The notes under the pieces: model-generated
What the model was told of the DNA's origin: nothing
The model's database searches: none
Seen by the model: only the letters and a program-made list of their open reading frames with translations
Assembly (NCBI RefSeq): GCF_002783505.1
Contig: NZ_PFGL01000012.1
Coordinates: 1-64,000, forward strand
Length of the DNA: 64,000 bases
Reading direction: 5' to 3'
From: Shewanella sp. CG12_big_fil_rev_8_21_14_0_65_47_15
GTDB lineage: Bacteria > Pseudomonadota > Gammaproteobacteria > Enterobacterales > Shewanellaceae
In this document: positions 20,036 to 28,634 of the stretch, piece by piece
Numbering within the stretch: the stretch's first letter is position 1
Layout of the letters: every line of letters starts with the position of its first letter
Program-made: the position numbers and the translations under genes

Positions 20036-22500
20036 ACATTCACCTCACGGGTCCAATTCAAGGTTCTTAGTACATCGGCAAAGGCACCAGCGGCGGTCAC
20101 TTCCGTTCCCGCGCCATAACCGCGCAGCACAAAGGGAATGGGCTGATAATAACGGCTATAGAATGCCAAGGCATTTTCGCCACCTTTAACGCTGTAAAGC
20201 GGATCATTTGCATCGACTTCGGCGATACGCACACGGCAGACTCCATCCTCAATTTGCCCCACATAACGCAGCACTTTACCTTGGGCTTTGGCCTGCGCCA
20301 CTTTTGCGGCAATCGCGGCATCAACCTCTGGCAAACGCGCCATAAAGCTTTCGACATCGCCTGAATCATCAAACTCGGCGGGTAATACAGATTCAACCTG
20401 CACGTCACTGAGTTCTAGCTTTAGTCCCACTTCACGGGCAAGGATAAGCACCTTACGCGCCACATCCATACCGCTCAAATCATCACGGGGATCGGGCTCA
20501 GTAAAGCATTTTTCCCGCGCCAGACCAGTCGCTTCTGAAAGTGTCATGCCGTCATCGAGCATGCCGAAGATAAAGGATAAAGAACCCGATAAAATACCGT
20601 TAAACTTATGCAGTTTATCACCCGCAAATAACAGTTTTTTCAGGTTATCGATCACAGGTAAACCCGCGCCGACTGTGGTTTCGTATAAAAATTGACGGCG
20701 CTGTTTTAATGCCGTTTGGCGCAGTGCTTGGTAATAGGCATAATCGCGAGTGTTCGACTTTTTATTCGGTGTGACCACGTGTAACCCCGCGTTCATCACC
20801 TCCAAATACAGGTTCGACACTTGCTCGCTCGAGGTACAATCCACCAGCACAGGATTGAGTAACTGTTGATCTTTTACCCACGCGAGTAACGCAGGAATAT
20901 CACAGGCTTGCTGACTATCGGCAAGCAAGCTAGACCAGTTGCTTAAATCGATACCCGCACTGTCGAGTAACATCTTATTCGAGTTCACAATCCCACAAAC
21001 ACGGATGCTAATATGTTGATCCTTCAAGACTGGCGCCTGCTGTTTGATTTGCTCGAGCAGACCCGCACCCACATTGCCACAACCGACGAGAAACACATCT
21101 AAATATTGCTGCACATCGAAAAAGCCTTGATGACAAGCCGCCACCGCATGCTTAGTCTTACGCTGCTCGATCACAGTCGAGATCGACCGCTCGGACGAAC
21201 CTTGGGCTATGGCGATAATGTTCACGCTTGCCTGTGCTAAGGCTTGAAAGAAACGCGCCGCCACCCCTTTGTGGGTACGCATGCCATCACCAATCAATGA
21301 CACAATTGCCAGCTCATGACGCATAGCGATAGGCTCAAGCAAATCACTTTTTATTTCTAATTCAAATTCTTGCTCTAAGGCCCATTTCACTTTGGCGGCA
21401 TCAGATGTGGCCACACAGAAGCTAATGCTGTATTCAGAAGAACTTTGGGTGATGAGAGACACAGACACACCACTGCGGGAAATCGCCGCTAAAGTACGGC
21501 TCGCCATGCCAACCATGCCCTTCATACCTGGACCAGAAACATCAAACATAGTTTGATTATCGAGATTGGAAATAGCCTTAACCTGCAAACCGCTCTTATC
21601 GGCTTGATTGGATACCAGAGTGCCGGGGGCATCGGGGTTAAAACTGTTTTTGATATAACAGGGAATATGGAACTGAGCAATAGGGGCAATCGTCTTAGGG
21701 TGCAATACCTTAGCACCAAAATAGGACAGCTCCATTGCCTCTTGATAACTGAGTTGTGACAATAACTTAGCGTCAGCTACCACCCGAGGATCGGTGTTAT
21801 AAACACCATCAACATCGGTCCAGATTTCACAGCTCGACGCATCTAAACAGGCGGCGAGCACGGCAGCAGAATAGTCAGAACCATTACGGCCTAACGTCAC
21901 CACTTTGCCCTGTTCATCGGCGGCGGTGAAACCCGGCATCACCCATACGCGTTTTTCATCGAGTGCTAAATTTTTGAATCTTGGTTTGCTCACGCTGATA
22001 TCAACGACGGACTCCAACGGTTTCCCACGCCCCAAAAATAATGCACGGGGGTCGAGCAAACCAGATGTAATGCCCTTTGCTAACATGACTTGTTCCATCA
22101 AGGCCGCAGATAATCGCTCCCCTGCCACCACGATTTCGGCGCGGATACCATCGGGGCATTCTTGCAACAAGGCAATACCACGGAGCCTATCGTGCCATAA
22201 CGCTAACTGACTCGCTAAACCTGCAAACAAGTATTCACTTTGTGTGCTAGAGAGTCCAGAAGTCACCGCATCTTGGTAAAGCGAGGTAAAAACCCGTTCA
22301 ACATGTTGTATAACAGGGGAATAATCTTCGCCTTTAACTGCTACGTCGACCATTTCTAATAACGCATTGGTCACAGTTGCAGGCGCCGATAGCACTGTAG
22401 CTATGGGCTCAAGTTTAGATGCCTTGGCAACAATATCCGCCGCCATAGAGAATCGCTGCCAATTTGCAAGCGAGGTACCACCAAATTTCATTACTTTCAT
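20032..22500 (-). CDS. thrA: Bifunctional aspartokinase I / homoserine dehydrogenase I
   Basis: An 822-residue fusion catalysing the first and third steps from aspartate to threonine. The aspartokinase part starts [17 protein letters not shown] and has [19 protein letters not shown] regulatory domains follow (~315-460; [22 protein letters not shown]). The homoserine dehydrogenase part has the NAD(P) loop [17 protein letters not shown] (~470) and the family signature near [18 protein letters not shown]. Length matches E. coli ThrA (820). Threonine feedback is expected. The start has an AGGAGA ribosome site. A second, monofunctional aspartokinase lies at 33394-34650. Confidence 0.98.
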   Translation of the reverse strand: MKVMKFGGTSLANWQRFSMAADIVAKASKLEPIATVLSAPATVTNALLEMVDVAVKGEDYSPVIQHVERVFTSLYQDAVTSGLSSTQSEYLFAGLASQLALWHDRLRGIALLQECPDGIRAEIVVAGERLSAALMEQVMLAKGITSGLLDPRALFLGRGKPLESVVDISVSKPRFKNLALDEKRVWVMPGFTAADEQGKVVTLGRNGSDYSAAVLAACLDASSCEIWTDVDGVYNTDPRVVADAKLLSQLSYQEAMELSYFGAKVLHPKTIAPIAQFHIPCYIKNSFNPDAPGTLVSNQADKSGLQVKAISNLDNQTMFDVSGPGMKGMVGMASRTLAAISRSGVSVSLITQSSSEYSISFCVATSDAAKVKWALEQEFELEIKSDLLEPIAMRHELAIVSLIGDGMRTHKGVAARFFQALAQASVNIIAIAQGSSERSISTVIEQRKTKHAVAACHQGFFDVQQYLDVFLVGCGNVGAGLLEQIKQQAPVLKDQHISIRVCGIVNSNKMLLDSAGIDLSNWSSLLADSQQACDIPALLAWVKDQQLLNPVLVDCTSSEQVSNLYLEVMNAGLHVVTPNKKSNTRDYAYYQALRQTALKQRRQFLYETTVGAGLPVIDNLKKLLFAGDKLHKFNGILSGSLSFIFGMLDDGMTLSEATGLAREKCFTEPDPRDDLSGMDVARKVLILAREVGLKLELSDVQVESVLPAEFDDSGDVESFMARLPEVDAAIAAKVAQAKAQGKVLRYVGQIEDGVCRVRIAEVDANDPLYSVKGGENALAFYSRYYQPIPFVLRGYGAGTEVTAAGAFADVLRTLNWTREVNV

Positions 22501-22544
22501 CTTGTTCTCCTGTGTACCGCGCCCGACTTAGAAATAAGAGCTAT

Positions 22545-22580
22545 AAACAAAAAAGCCCGCTTCTTTGTGGGAAGCGGGCT
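22545..22580 (-). terminator. thr operon attenuator terminator
   Basis: A 10-bp stem, AGCCCGCTTC and GAAGCGGGCT (22554-22580), followed on the minus strand by TTTTTTGTTT. It lies between the leader peptide and thrA. The leader RNA end (GCGGGCT, 22608-22614) is identical to the 3' arm and can pair with the 5' arm instead, which gives a simple antiterminator. Confidence 0.93.
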
Positions 22581-22605
22581 TATCGTTAGAATTCTTTAGG
22601 GTGTA

Positions 22606-22677
22606 TCAGCCCGCCCCCACTGTTGTTGTAGTGGTGGTTGTAATAATGGTAATTACTACGAAACCTAGGCTATGCAT
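22606..22677 (-). CDS. thrL: thr operon leader peptide
   Basis: A 23-residue reading frame starting at ATG 22677: MHSLGFVVITII, then seven threonine codons, then VGAG and stop. In total it has eight Thr and three Ile codons, matching the logic of E. coli thrL, where a ribosome stalled by low charged tRNA-Thr or tRNA-Ile prevents the attenuator from forming. It ends 26 bases before the attenuator stem and ~105 bases before thrA. Confidence 0.93.
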   Translation of the reverse strand: MHSLGFVVITIITTTTTTTVGAG

Positions 22678-23143
22678 GTGTTTGGGCTAATCCATGTTAA
22701 TTTCTTGATAAACAGAATTGCTTTTTTTACCCGCGCTTGTCAACCCCTAAAATGGATTATTTATAGGCAAATCTTCACACTCAATAAAATGCTGCATCAA
22801 GATTAGTTAATATAAAGTTTTCTAGGGGTAAAAATGCGGTTTATGCAATAGATAACTGTTGACGTCAACGTAATGTCGTAAAATAGTGATATAAAAATCA
22901 CTTATTTTTCATAAAATTATTCATCACTCACTTTTTACTGCTGTGTTATTTGTTCTACCTTATCACTCAGAACAGATTGATAGCCTAACGAGCAAAAAAC
23001 ACATTACACATACTCGACAGCACAAAACAGCGGTTAATCCGCCGAAAAAAAAGCTGTGCGATATCTAACATAAGCTGCTTCAAATTATCGCCAGCGCCAA
23101 AAAAGCACGTTATTATGCGCGCACATTCCGAACCGGAGGCGAT
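22678..23143. other. Divergent promoter region between the thr operon and slyD
   Basis: About 465 AT-rich bases. A TTGACA hexamer is present on the minus strand at 22738-22743, but I see no convincing -10 at the usual distance. A perfect 12-bp palindrome GTTGACGTCAAC lies at 22858-22869 and could be a regulator site. No gene is visible. Confidence 0.5.
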
Positions 23144-23800
23144 ATGAAGATCACCCAACACAGCGCGGTAACCATTCATTACCGTTTATCAGACCAAGAA
23201 GGCAGACTGCTAGAAGACTCTTTTAGCGCAGAACCTATGCTGTATTTGCACGGCACCGAAAACCTGATCCCAGGTTTAGAAGCGGTGTTAGAAGGCAAGG
23301 TCAAAGGCGAAAAACTCGATGTGACCATTAGCGCTGAAGAAGCCTACGGCCCTTACCACGATGGCCTGCGTCAAGCCGTTCCCCTAGAAGCCTTTGGTGA
23401 TATCGAAGATATTGTCCCAGGTATGCGTTTTATTGCCGAAACTGAAATGGGCCAACGCCCAGTTCAAGTTGTCGAAGTCAAGGATGATGTTGTTATTGTC
23501 GATGGCAACCACCCTTTAGCAGGTCAAGCCTTGAGCTTTAGCATCGAAATTCTCGATGTGCGTGAAGGGACTGCCGAAGAAATCGCCCACGGTCATATCC
23601 ACGCCCATGGCGGTTGTGGCAGTCATGGCCATGATCATGACCACGGTGGCGGTTGCTGTGGTGGATCAAGCAAAGAAGAAGCGGGCGGCTGCTGTGGTGG
23701 TTCTGACCACGATCATGGACATCACCATGAAGAGCACGAAGTCTGTGACACGCCTAAAACCGGCTGTGATGGCAATGGTGGTTGTGGCTGCCGCGGTTAA
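23144..23800 (+). CDS. slyD: FKBP-type peptidyl-prolyl cis-trans isomerase SlyD
   Basis: A 218-residue cytoplasmic prolyl isomerase, chaperone and metallochaperone. Residues 1-~150 are the FKBP fold with the insert-in-flap chaperone domain (EDSFSAEPMLYLHGTENLIPGLE at the start, EEAYGPYHDGLRQAVP before the insert). The C-terminal ~65 residues are very rich in His, Cys and Gly (HDHDHGGGCCGG, DHDHGHHHEEH), a nickel/zinc-binding tail as in E. coli SlyD. In enterobacteria it supplies nickel to hydrogenase maturation. The ribosome site is GGAGG before ATG 23144. A strong terminator follows. Confidence 0.97.
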   Translation: MKITQHSAVTIHYRLSDQEGRLLEDSFSAEPMLYLHGTENLIPGLEAVLEGKVKGEKLDVTISAEEAYGPYHDGLRQAVPLEAFGDIEDIVPGMRFIAETEMGQRPVQVVEVKDDVVIVDGNHPLAGQALSFSIEILDVREGTAEEIAHGHIHAHGGCGSHGHDHDHGGGCCGGSSKEEAGGCCGGSDHDHGHHHEEHEVCDTPKTGCDGNGGCGCRG

Positions 23801-23865
23801 TAAAACACTCGGCTTAAGTGTAAAACTAGCCTTAACTTAGCTTAGTTTTTCACTTTACCGTAATG

Positions 23866-23900
23866 AAGCACTTCCTTACATAAGGGAGTGCTTTTTTTAT
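23866..23900 (+). terminator. slyD terminator
   Basis: AAGCACTTCC (23866-23875) and GGGAGTGCTT (23884-23893) pair over ten positions with one wobble and an 8-nt loop. A run of T residues follows directly. Confidence 0.88.
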
Positions 23901-24019
23901 ACAGAAATGATTATAATTTGTTAGTAAGCTCTAAAACTGACTTACGATTTGGAATCAACAACTACTTATCTGAATATTTTCAATTCGATATGATACTAAA
24001 TTTAAGCGACGGAGTGCTT

Positions 24020-24397
24020 ATGCTAGCTAAACCTTTGTATGAAATTTTACCCTATGCTTATATGGCGCTTGGTAGTTCGAGCTTTATTGCACTCGATATC
24101 AATTACGCCGTGATAGCGGCTACTGTGATTTTTATACTAGGAGCAAGGATCTATATTCAGCGGTCTCAAAACCGTCGCACCGATCCGGCAAGACGTAGAA
24201 AACCCGGTCATCTCCCTGAAATTATTTACAATTTTCTACCTTTTATTTATCTATTCGCCGCGCTATCAATTTTCAAGTTCATGCCCAAGGATCTTTATCC
24301 ACTGCTCGCCATTTGCCTGCTGAGCTATGGTCTATATATTTTGGTTAGGCGTGCACTATATCGCCGGCACAGATTGCCAGCATCACCTCATTTTTGA
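24020..24397 (+). CDS. Small membrane protein of unknown function
   Basis: 125 residues starting at ATG 24020, which has GGAG six bases upstream; the frame is open further upstream but that part overlaps the slyD terminator. It has three hydrophobic segments: ~27-45 (NYAVIAATVIFILGARIYI), ~72-88 and ~92-110. An Arg-rich cytoplasmic loop RRTDPARRRK separates the first two. It resembles conserved hypothetical membrane proteins of Shewanella, but no function can be given. It converges with trpR. Confidence 0.7.
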   Translation: MLAKPLYEILPYAYMALGSSSFIALDINYAVIAATVIFILGARIYIQRSQNRRTDPARRRKPGHLPEIIYNFLPFIYLFAALSIFKFMPKDLYPLLAICLLSYGLYILVRRALYRRHRLPASPHF

Positions 24398-24439
24398 AAC
24401 ACATGCGGCGTCCTTGCGCGCCATATGATTGTTGTTTCG

Positions 24440-24715
24440 CTAATCGATAAGTTTCTGAATTTTCGCCCTATGCTCTGGAGTCATATTCTTCAAATAGTTA
24501 GAACAGCGGGTAATAGTCGCAATGCTCACCTGAAATTCAGCCGCGATTTGCCTTTGGCTCATTTCACCATTGAGTAGTAGCTGAAAAACCTTGAGCCGTC
24601 CCGCGATAGCGCTACGTTCCTCTTCGGTTAACAGTAAATGAAATAGCACGGAAAGATCTTCATAATTTCCATGACTCAAAATCCGTTCTAGTACTAGATC
24701 CCAGTTTGCTCGCAT
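24440..24715 (-). CDS. trpR: Trp repressor family protein
   Basis: A 91-residue all-helical DNA-binding protein. LTEEERSAIAGRLKVFQLLLNGEMSQRQIAAEFQVSIATITRCSNYLK spans the TrpR core, with the helix-turn-helix at about residues 58-78. The Arg and Thr residues that contact tryptophan and the operator in E. coli TrpR have counterparts here. It is slightly shorter than E. coli TrpR (108) at the N-terminus. With bound tryptophan it should repress trp biosynthesis and uptake genes. No clear trp operator was seen in the window. Confidence 0.9.
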   Translation of the reverse strand: MRANWDLVLERILSHGNYEDLSVLFHLLLTEEERSAIAGRLKVFQLLLNGEMSQRQIAAEFQVSIATITRCSNYLKNMTPEHRAKIQKLID

Positions 24716-24904
24716 AATCGCCCCAAAAGTACTGTTAAAGCATTACATTAGCAGTTTAACAGATTTACTTCCGCAACAAATAACTTGTTACGCTTCTTCA
24801 TAATATCTAGACAAAAACTGACAAAATTGCTTCTAGTACATCAAGTTAATTTGTGTACAATAGTGGCGCAATGTCACACTTCGACGCTAATTTGTGAGAA
24901 TACG

Positions 24905-25354
24905 ATGAAAAAATTACTACTTACTCTTGTGGCCAGTACCTTGCTGGCTTCAGCAGCTCAAGCACACAATTTCGAAGATGCAAAAGATGCGATTGAATAT
25001 CGCCAATCCGCATTTAGCCTTATCGCCTATAACTTCGGTGATATGGGCGCCATGATGAAAGGTAAAAAACCTTTCGAAGCAGAAACCTTCGCAATGCGTG
25101 CAACCAATGTCGCTGCATTATCAAAAATTCCTTTTGAAGGCTTCATTGACGGTTCAGATAAAGGCGAAACCGAAGCTTTAGCGAAAGTATGGCAAGATAG
25201 AGCGGATTTCGATGCAAAAATGAAAACCTTCCAAGAAAACGCTGCAATTCTCGCTACTGTGGCACAAAAAGGTGATCAAGCTGCAATCAAACAAGCCTTT
25301 ATGGATACAGGAAAAAGTTGTAAAGGCTGTCACGACGCTTATAAGAAGGACTAG
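24905..25354 (+). CDS. Cytochrome c' (periplasmic, CxxCH near the C-terminus)
   Basis: 149 residues with a signal peptide MKKLLLTLVASTLLASAAQA and a single haem motif CKGCH ten residues from the C-terminus, within a four-helix protein. That layout is diagnostic of class II cytochrome c (cytochrome c'), which binds NO or CO in the periplasm. I chose ATG 24905 because the signal peptide begins there, although the frame is open upstream. It converges with a cytochrome b561-type gene; their pairing suggests the b-type protein passes electrons to, or works with, this cytochrome. Confidence 0.92.
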   Translation: MKKLLLTLVASTLLASAAQAHNFEDAKDAIEYRQSAFSLIAYNFGDMGAMMKGKKPFEAETFAMRATNVAALSKIPFEGFIDGSDKGETEALAKVWQDRADFDAKMKTFQENAAILATVAQKGDQAAIKQAFMDTGKSCKGCHDAYKKD

Positions 25355-25363
25355 ATTTGTGTT

Positions 25364-25407
25364 CCCCCATAAAAAAGCCTGCAATTTCGCAGGCTTTTTT
25401 ATGGGGG
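25364..25407. terminator. Strong bidirectional terminator
   Basis: A perfect 19-bp inverted repeat (25364-25382 and 25389-25407) with a 6-nt loop. The core GCCTGC/GCAGGC is flanked by A6 on the left and T6 on the right, so it terminates both the cytochrome c' gene and the convergent cytochrome b gene. Confidence 0.95.
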
Positions 25408-25417
25408 ACCGACCACT

Positions 25418-26110
25418 CTACAACACTTGTACTATTGGCCAAATTAGATAAAAAAATACCACTGTTGCTAACAAGGCCAATAGCATGAAAGCCAACCACA
25501 CAGACTTAAACGTTAATTGGCTCGCATGTGCAGAAGATAGCTCAACGCGAGGAATTTTCTTATAACCACTGAGCATAGCGCCGACTAATCTATCGCCTTT
25601 AATGGCATGCACTATAACGGCCAAAACATGAATAACACTCAGCAACAGGATGAAATCAAAATTTAACTTATGCAGCCAAGTTAAAAAAGCACTGCTATCA
25701 GAGCTCACATAGCTGTATAGCGGACCCTCAGTAAAAATATCGTCCGTTGCAAATAACCCTGTCACTAATTGCAAACTGATGACAGCAATCAATACCACCA
25801 CCATATAGCCACCCATAGGGTTATGCCCAAGCCCCCTAGATAGGCCTTTCGTTCGCACCTCTTTAAGATACTCCATCACAATTTTAGGGTGGTGTACAAA
25901 ATGGCTAAATCTAGCGGTATCGCTACCAATCAGCCCCCATAAAAGACGAAATCCAATCAGGATCAATAAACTGTAGGCAAAAATTTGATGCCATTGCATC
26001 TCGCCTGCATCGGCACTCCACCACAGTAACATCATCAGCAGCACCATAGCCCAATGAAAAATGCGTGTAGGTAAATCCCATACTTTAATTTTGACGTGCT
26101 CTGTTTTCAT
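25418..26110 (-). CDS. Cytochrome b561-family membrane protein
   Basis: 230 residues with four to five membrane helices. VWDLPTRIFHWAMVLLM near the start and HKLNFDFILLLSVIHVLAVIVHAIKGDRLVGAMLSGYK near residues 145-185 carry the His ligands typical of diheme b561/Ni,Fe-hydrogenase b-type cytochromes. It probably moves electrons from the quinone pool to a periplasmic acceptor. The convergent neighbour encodes cytochrome c', a likely partner by context. The ribosome site is weak. Confidence 0.9.
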   Translation of the reverse strand: MKTEHVKIKVWDLPTRIFHWAMVLLMMLLWWSADAGEMQWHQIFAYSLLILIGFRLLWGLIGSDTARFSHFVHHPKIVMEYLKEVRTKGLSRGLGHNPMGGYMVVVLIAVISLQLVTGLFATDDIFTEGPLYSYVSSDSSAFLTWLHKLNFDFILLLSVIHVLAVIVHAIKGDRLVGAMLSGYKKIPRVELSSAHASQLTFKSVWLAFMLLALLATVVFFYLIWPIVQVL

Positions 26111-26332
26111 AAAACTGGCCCACCCGAGTGAACTAATGAAATTAAGTAGAAGTATTTTATCGGGATTTAGTCAAAAACTTAAAGTAAAGATAGGTAAATA
26201 AGGGAAAAGACAGCGGAGTTATCCCATCAAATATGGCCCTATTCTGCAGGCATTACAAGGCTTTTGGGCTGAGAATTCTCGATATTTGTCTAAGTGATCA
26301 AATATCCAACGAACAGATACTAACAGGGGCAA

Positions 26333-26354
26333 AAATGTGATCTAGATCTCGTTT
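26333..26354. promoter_or_regulatory. CRP-binding site upstream of raiA
   Basis: The left part and core, AAATGTGATCTAGATC, are identical to the E. coli CRP consensus, and the remaining TCGTTT half differs at two of its positions, giving 20 of 22 matches. It ends 55 bases before the raiA start. Ribosome hibernation genes are CRP-activated in enterobacteria, which fits. Confidence 0.8.
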
Positions 26355-26409
26355 TTGATGACTAGGATTGGTAATCTGAAATCCAAGGAAACAACAGAAG
26401 GTTCGACAT

Positions 26410-26766
26410 ATGCTAAAGATTACGAGCAAGCAACTAGAAGTCACTGCCCCAATCCGTGAACGCATTGAAAGCCGTTTTGAAAAACTTTCTAGGCACGATG
26501 TGCAGTTGATCAATCCCCATGTAATCATCACAGAGGAGAAACCCGGTTTCAAAATTGAAGCATCGGTTGGCATCCCAAATGGAGAACTTTTTGCTCAAGC
26601 AAAACACGAAAACCTTTACGCAGCTATTACTGCCATGGGTCAGAAATTAGAGAAGCAACTCAATCGATTAACCCATAAACCTGAAGCTCAACGTTTTGTT
26701 TCAGTCGTGCAATCTGACGATGCAGTTAACAACATGGATGAATATGAGGAGGAAGATGCAGCTTAA
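26410..26766 (+). CDS. raiA: Ribosome-associated inhibitor A / short hibernation factor
   Basis: 118 residues of the RaiA/HPF fold: MLKITSKQLEVTAPIRERIESRFEKLSRHD at the start and LYAAITAMGQKLEKQLNRLTHKPEAQ in the conserved helix. Length and the acidic tail (DEYEEEDAA) match E. coli RaiA (113) better than short HPF (95). It should bind the 30S A/P sites in stationary phase or cold and block translation. A near-consensus CRP site precedes it. Downstream lies a long stretch without genes. Confidence 0.9.
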   Translation: MLKITSKQLEVTAPIRERIESRFEKLSRHDVQLINPHVIITEEKPGFKIEASVGIPNGELFAQAKHENLYAAITAMGQKLEKQLNRLTHKPEAQRFVSVVQSDDAVNNMDEYEEEDAA

Positions 26767-27863
26767 ATTGTTCAATGTTAGTGAGAGACACATCACTTCG
26801 AGAGGCATTAAGTAGAAAGCGTTTAAATTGTTTACCGTTTCTTGCAAGGGCTCAACAAATCATCATAATGATTGGCAAGAAACAACACGACATATTAAAT
26901 CTCTACTACACTTTACAAAGTGACAGCAAGAATCGAAGTGATGTGAATTAAACTAAACTGATAAACAGTTAAAAATCAACCGTTAGTCCCATCTATAAAA
27001 GGAGCGCAAAAGTAATCAACACATTTAACACTGAAAATCTTAATGTTAAATGTATCCAACTAGATTTGACGTTCACCATTAAGCTTTACTGATTCTTAGT
27101 TTTTATCGGCTCCACCTTTATTCAACTGATGCAATTGGATAGGAGAACACGAGGAACTTATTGAAAGCAGCTAAACGAACTTCCACAACGTTGAGTTATT
27201 TGATAAAAACGTTATCTAACAACATCTTTATCTCAAATGGAGCAACAGTAATCTATTAGCAACACGTATTAACTCTATTATTTATCGACTACATGATAAG
27301 TAGAAGCACAATCACTATAGAGGAGCAAAAACAGTCTAGTCATACAGTAACAACGCTACGGTATAACCTAAGATAATAAGGTTTACCTAATAGCTAACAA
27401 AAATAACTAAAAGGAGCAAAGAGAACTAGTGTTGAATTTTGCAGTTTCTACAGACATACAGAATTTTTAATAACCATAGAGGAGGACCGTTAGTTCAGAA
27501 GATATACATGAGTATGTTACAGTCGAAATATTAGTAAGTGCATGTTTATTTATAGGTTAGAGTCAACTGTTAGTGGGAAATGTAATACCGTAAATAAGAT
27601 AGATAGTCACATTGTTATAGCAATACCATGAAAATTAAGCGAGTGATAAGGCTAAGCTGCTTAACAGCAATATGTACCTAGTACAAATGATGAGCCGTAA
27701 ACTGCTTATTGATAAACGTAAGTCAGAGAAGCAAGTGTTAGTTGTAAGTGTTAGTTGTTATGTAGAGTGATGGGTAACCCAAAGATAAATAGGGCTAATT
27801 TAATTTGATGCTCATTGACATAAGGAGGATAAACTCGCTTGACCAGATATGCTATCTCAGACC

Positions 27864-27892
27864 AGCGCACCTCCGGGTGCGCTATTTTTTAT
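27864..27892 (+). terminator. Terminator without an upstream coding gene
   Basis: GCGCACC and GGGTGCGC form a stem around a small TCC-type loop (about 27865-27882), followed by TATTTTTTATT. The nearest coding gene on this strand (raiA) ends 1.1 kb earlier. Confidence 0.85.
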
Positions 27893-27946
27893 TACCGCGA
27901 TCTCAATGTTGAAATAAGCGATATATAGTTTATTTCGCCAACAACA

Positions 27947-28004
27947 CAAGTAGCAAGTAGCAAGTAGCAAGTAGCAAGTAGCAAGTAGCAAGTAGCAAGT
28001 AGCA
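27947..28004 (+). repeat. Tandem heptamer array (CAAGTAG)8
   Basis: Eight perfect head-to-tail copies of CAAGTAG from 27947 to 28002, plus two bases of a ninth. It lies ~105 bases upstream of holC, between a terminator and that gene, so within or next to the holC-valS promoter region. Copy number is expected to vary by slippage. Confidence 0.97.
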
Positions 28005-28110
28005 TAATGTTATGCCCTCCTTAAACTGGGCAAGGCTAGCATTAACCAAAATATCCTTTTAGTGTAAACTGCCCTCCTAGTCTATTATCTCAAAGCAAGG
28101 CATTGAAATC

Positions 28111-28614
28111 ATGACCCAAGCACTGTTTTATCTGATGCCGCCAATGGAACCTAGATCGACAACAAATCATACAGACAGCGATCTGACGATAAGTGCAACT
28201 ACAGCTTTAATCGAGATGTATCAATTAGCTTGTCACGTCGCCAAGCAGGCTTTTATTAAGCAACAGTCTGTTTATATTCATTGCCAAAACAAAGAAGTCG
28301 CTTTTGAAATTGACGAACTCTTATGGCAGTTTGAGCCGACAGCATTTGTACCACACAACTTGAAAGGTGAAGGTCCTGCAACTGGTTCTCCCGTTGAAAT
28401 CGGTTTTGATCGCCTTGGTGCCAATAAAAGTCGCCAACTTCTGATTAATCTTGCAGACCAAGTGCCTCCATTTGCGGTAAACTTTGGCCAAATCATCGAT
28501 TTTGTTGCCAATGACCAACAGCATAAAGCTGTCGCCCGCGAACGCTACCGGCAGTATCGCGACTTAGGTGTCGAGTTAACGACCCAAAATTTAGCAACAC
28601 ATCCATTTAATTAG
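28111..28614 (+). CDS. holC: DNA polymerase III chi subunit
   Basis: 167 residues. ALIEMYQLACHVAKQAFIKQQSVYIHCQNKEVAFEIDELLWQFEPTAFVPHNL matches the HolC core, including the conserved region that binds SSB. It is slightly longer than E. coli chi (147) because of an N-terminal insert. In the clamp loader it links the replisome to SSB through the psi subunit. It is followed after 20 bases by valS, the same pair as in E. coli. Confidence 0.92.
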   Translation: MTQALFYLMPPMEPRSTTNHTDSDLTISATTALIEMYQLACHVAKQAFIKQQSVYIHCQNKEVAFEIDELLWQFEPTAFVPHNLKGEGPATGSPVEIGFDRLGANKSRQLLINLADQVPPFAVNFGQIIDFVANDQQHKAVARERYRQYRDLGVELTTQNLATHPFN

Positions 28615-28634
28615 TTTGAGACAGACACGTTCCC

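Larger units (their letters stand above)
26767..28110. other. Long gene-free region between raiA and holC
   Basis: 1.34 kb, clearly AT-rich, with no open frame of plausible length on either strand. GGAG-type motifs recur on the plus strand (near 27001, 27142, 27239, 27321, 27413, 27481 and 27824), mostly in A-rich context (AAAGGAGC, AGAGGAGC). A short direct repeat AAGTGTTAGTTG occurs twice around 27733-27757. A strong plus-strand terminator closes the region at 27864-27892, with no coding gene in front of it for over 1 kb, so a non-coding transcript is likely. A heptamer array follows at 27947. Confidence 0.55.

Noticed and set aside
24781..24870. TrpR operator upstream of the cytochrome c' gene
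   Set aside because: CTAGTAC and TGTACA half-like words occur, but they do not form the symmetric operator with correct spacing.
26767..27892. CsrB/CsrC-type CsrA-sequestering RNA
   Set aside because: CsrB RNAs carry many GGA motifs packed in hairpin loops within ~350 bases. Here about a dozen are spread over 900 bases and most are not in visible hairpins. A non-coding transcript remains possible, but not this family on present evidence.
27947..28004. CRISPR array
   Set aside because: The 7-bp units are directly adjacent with no spacers, and no cas gene is present.
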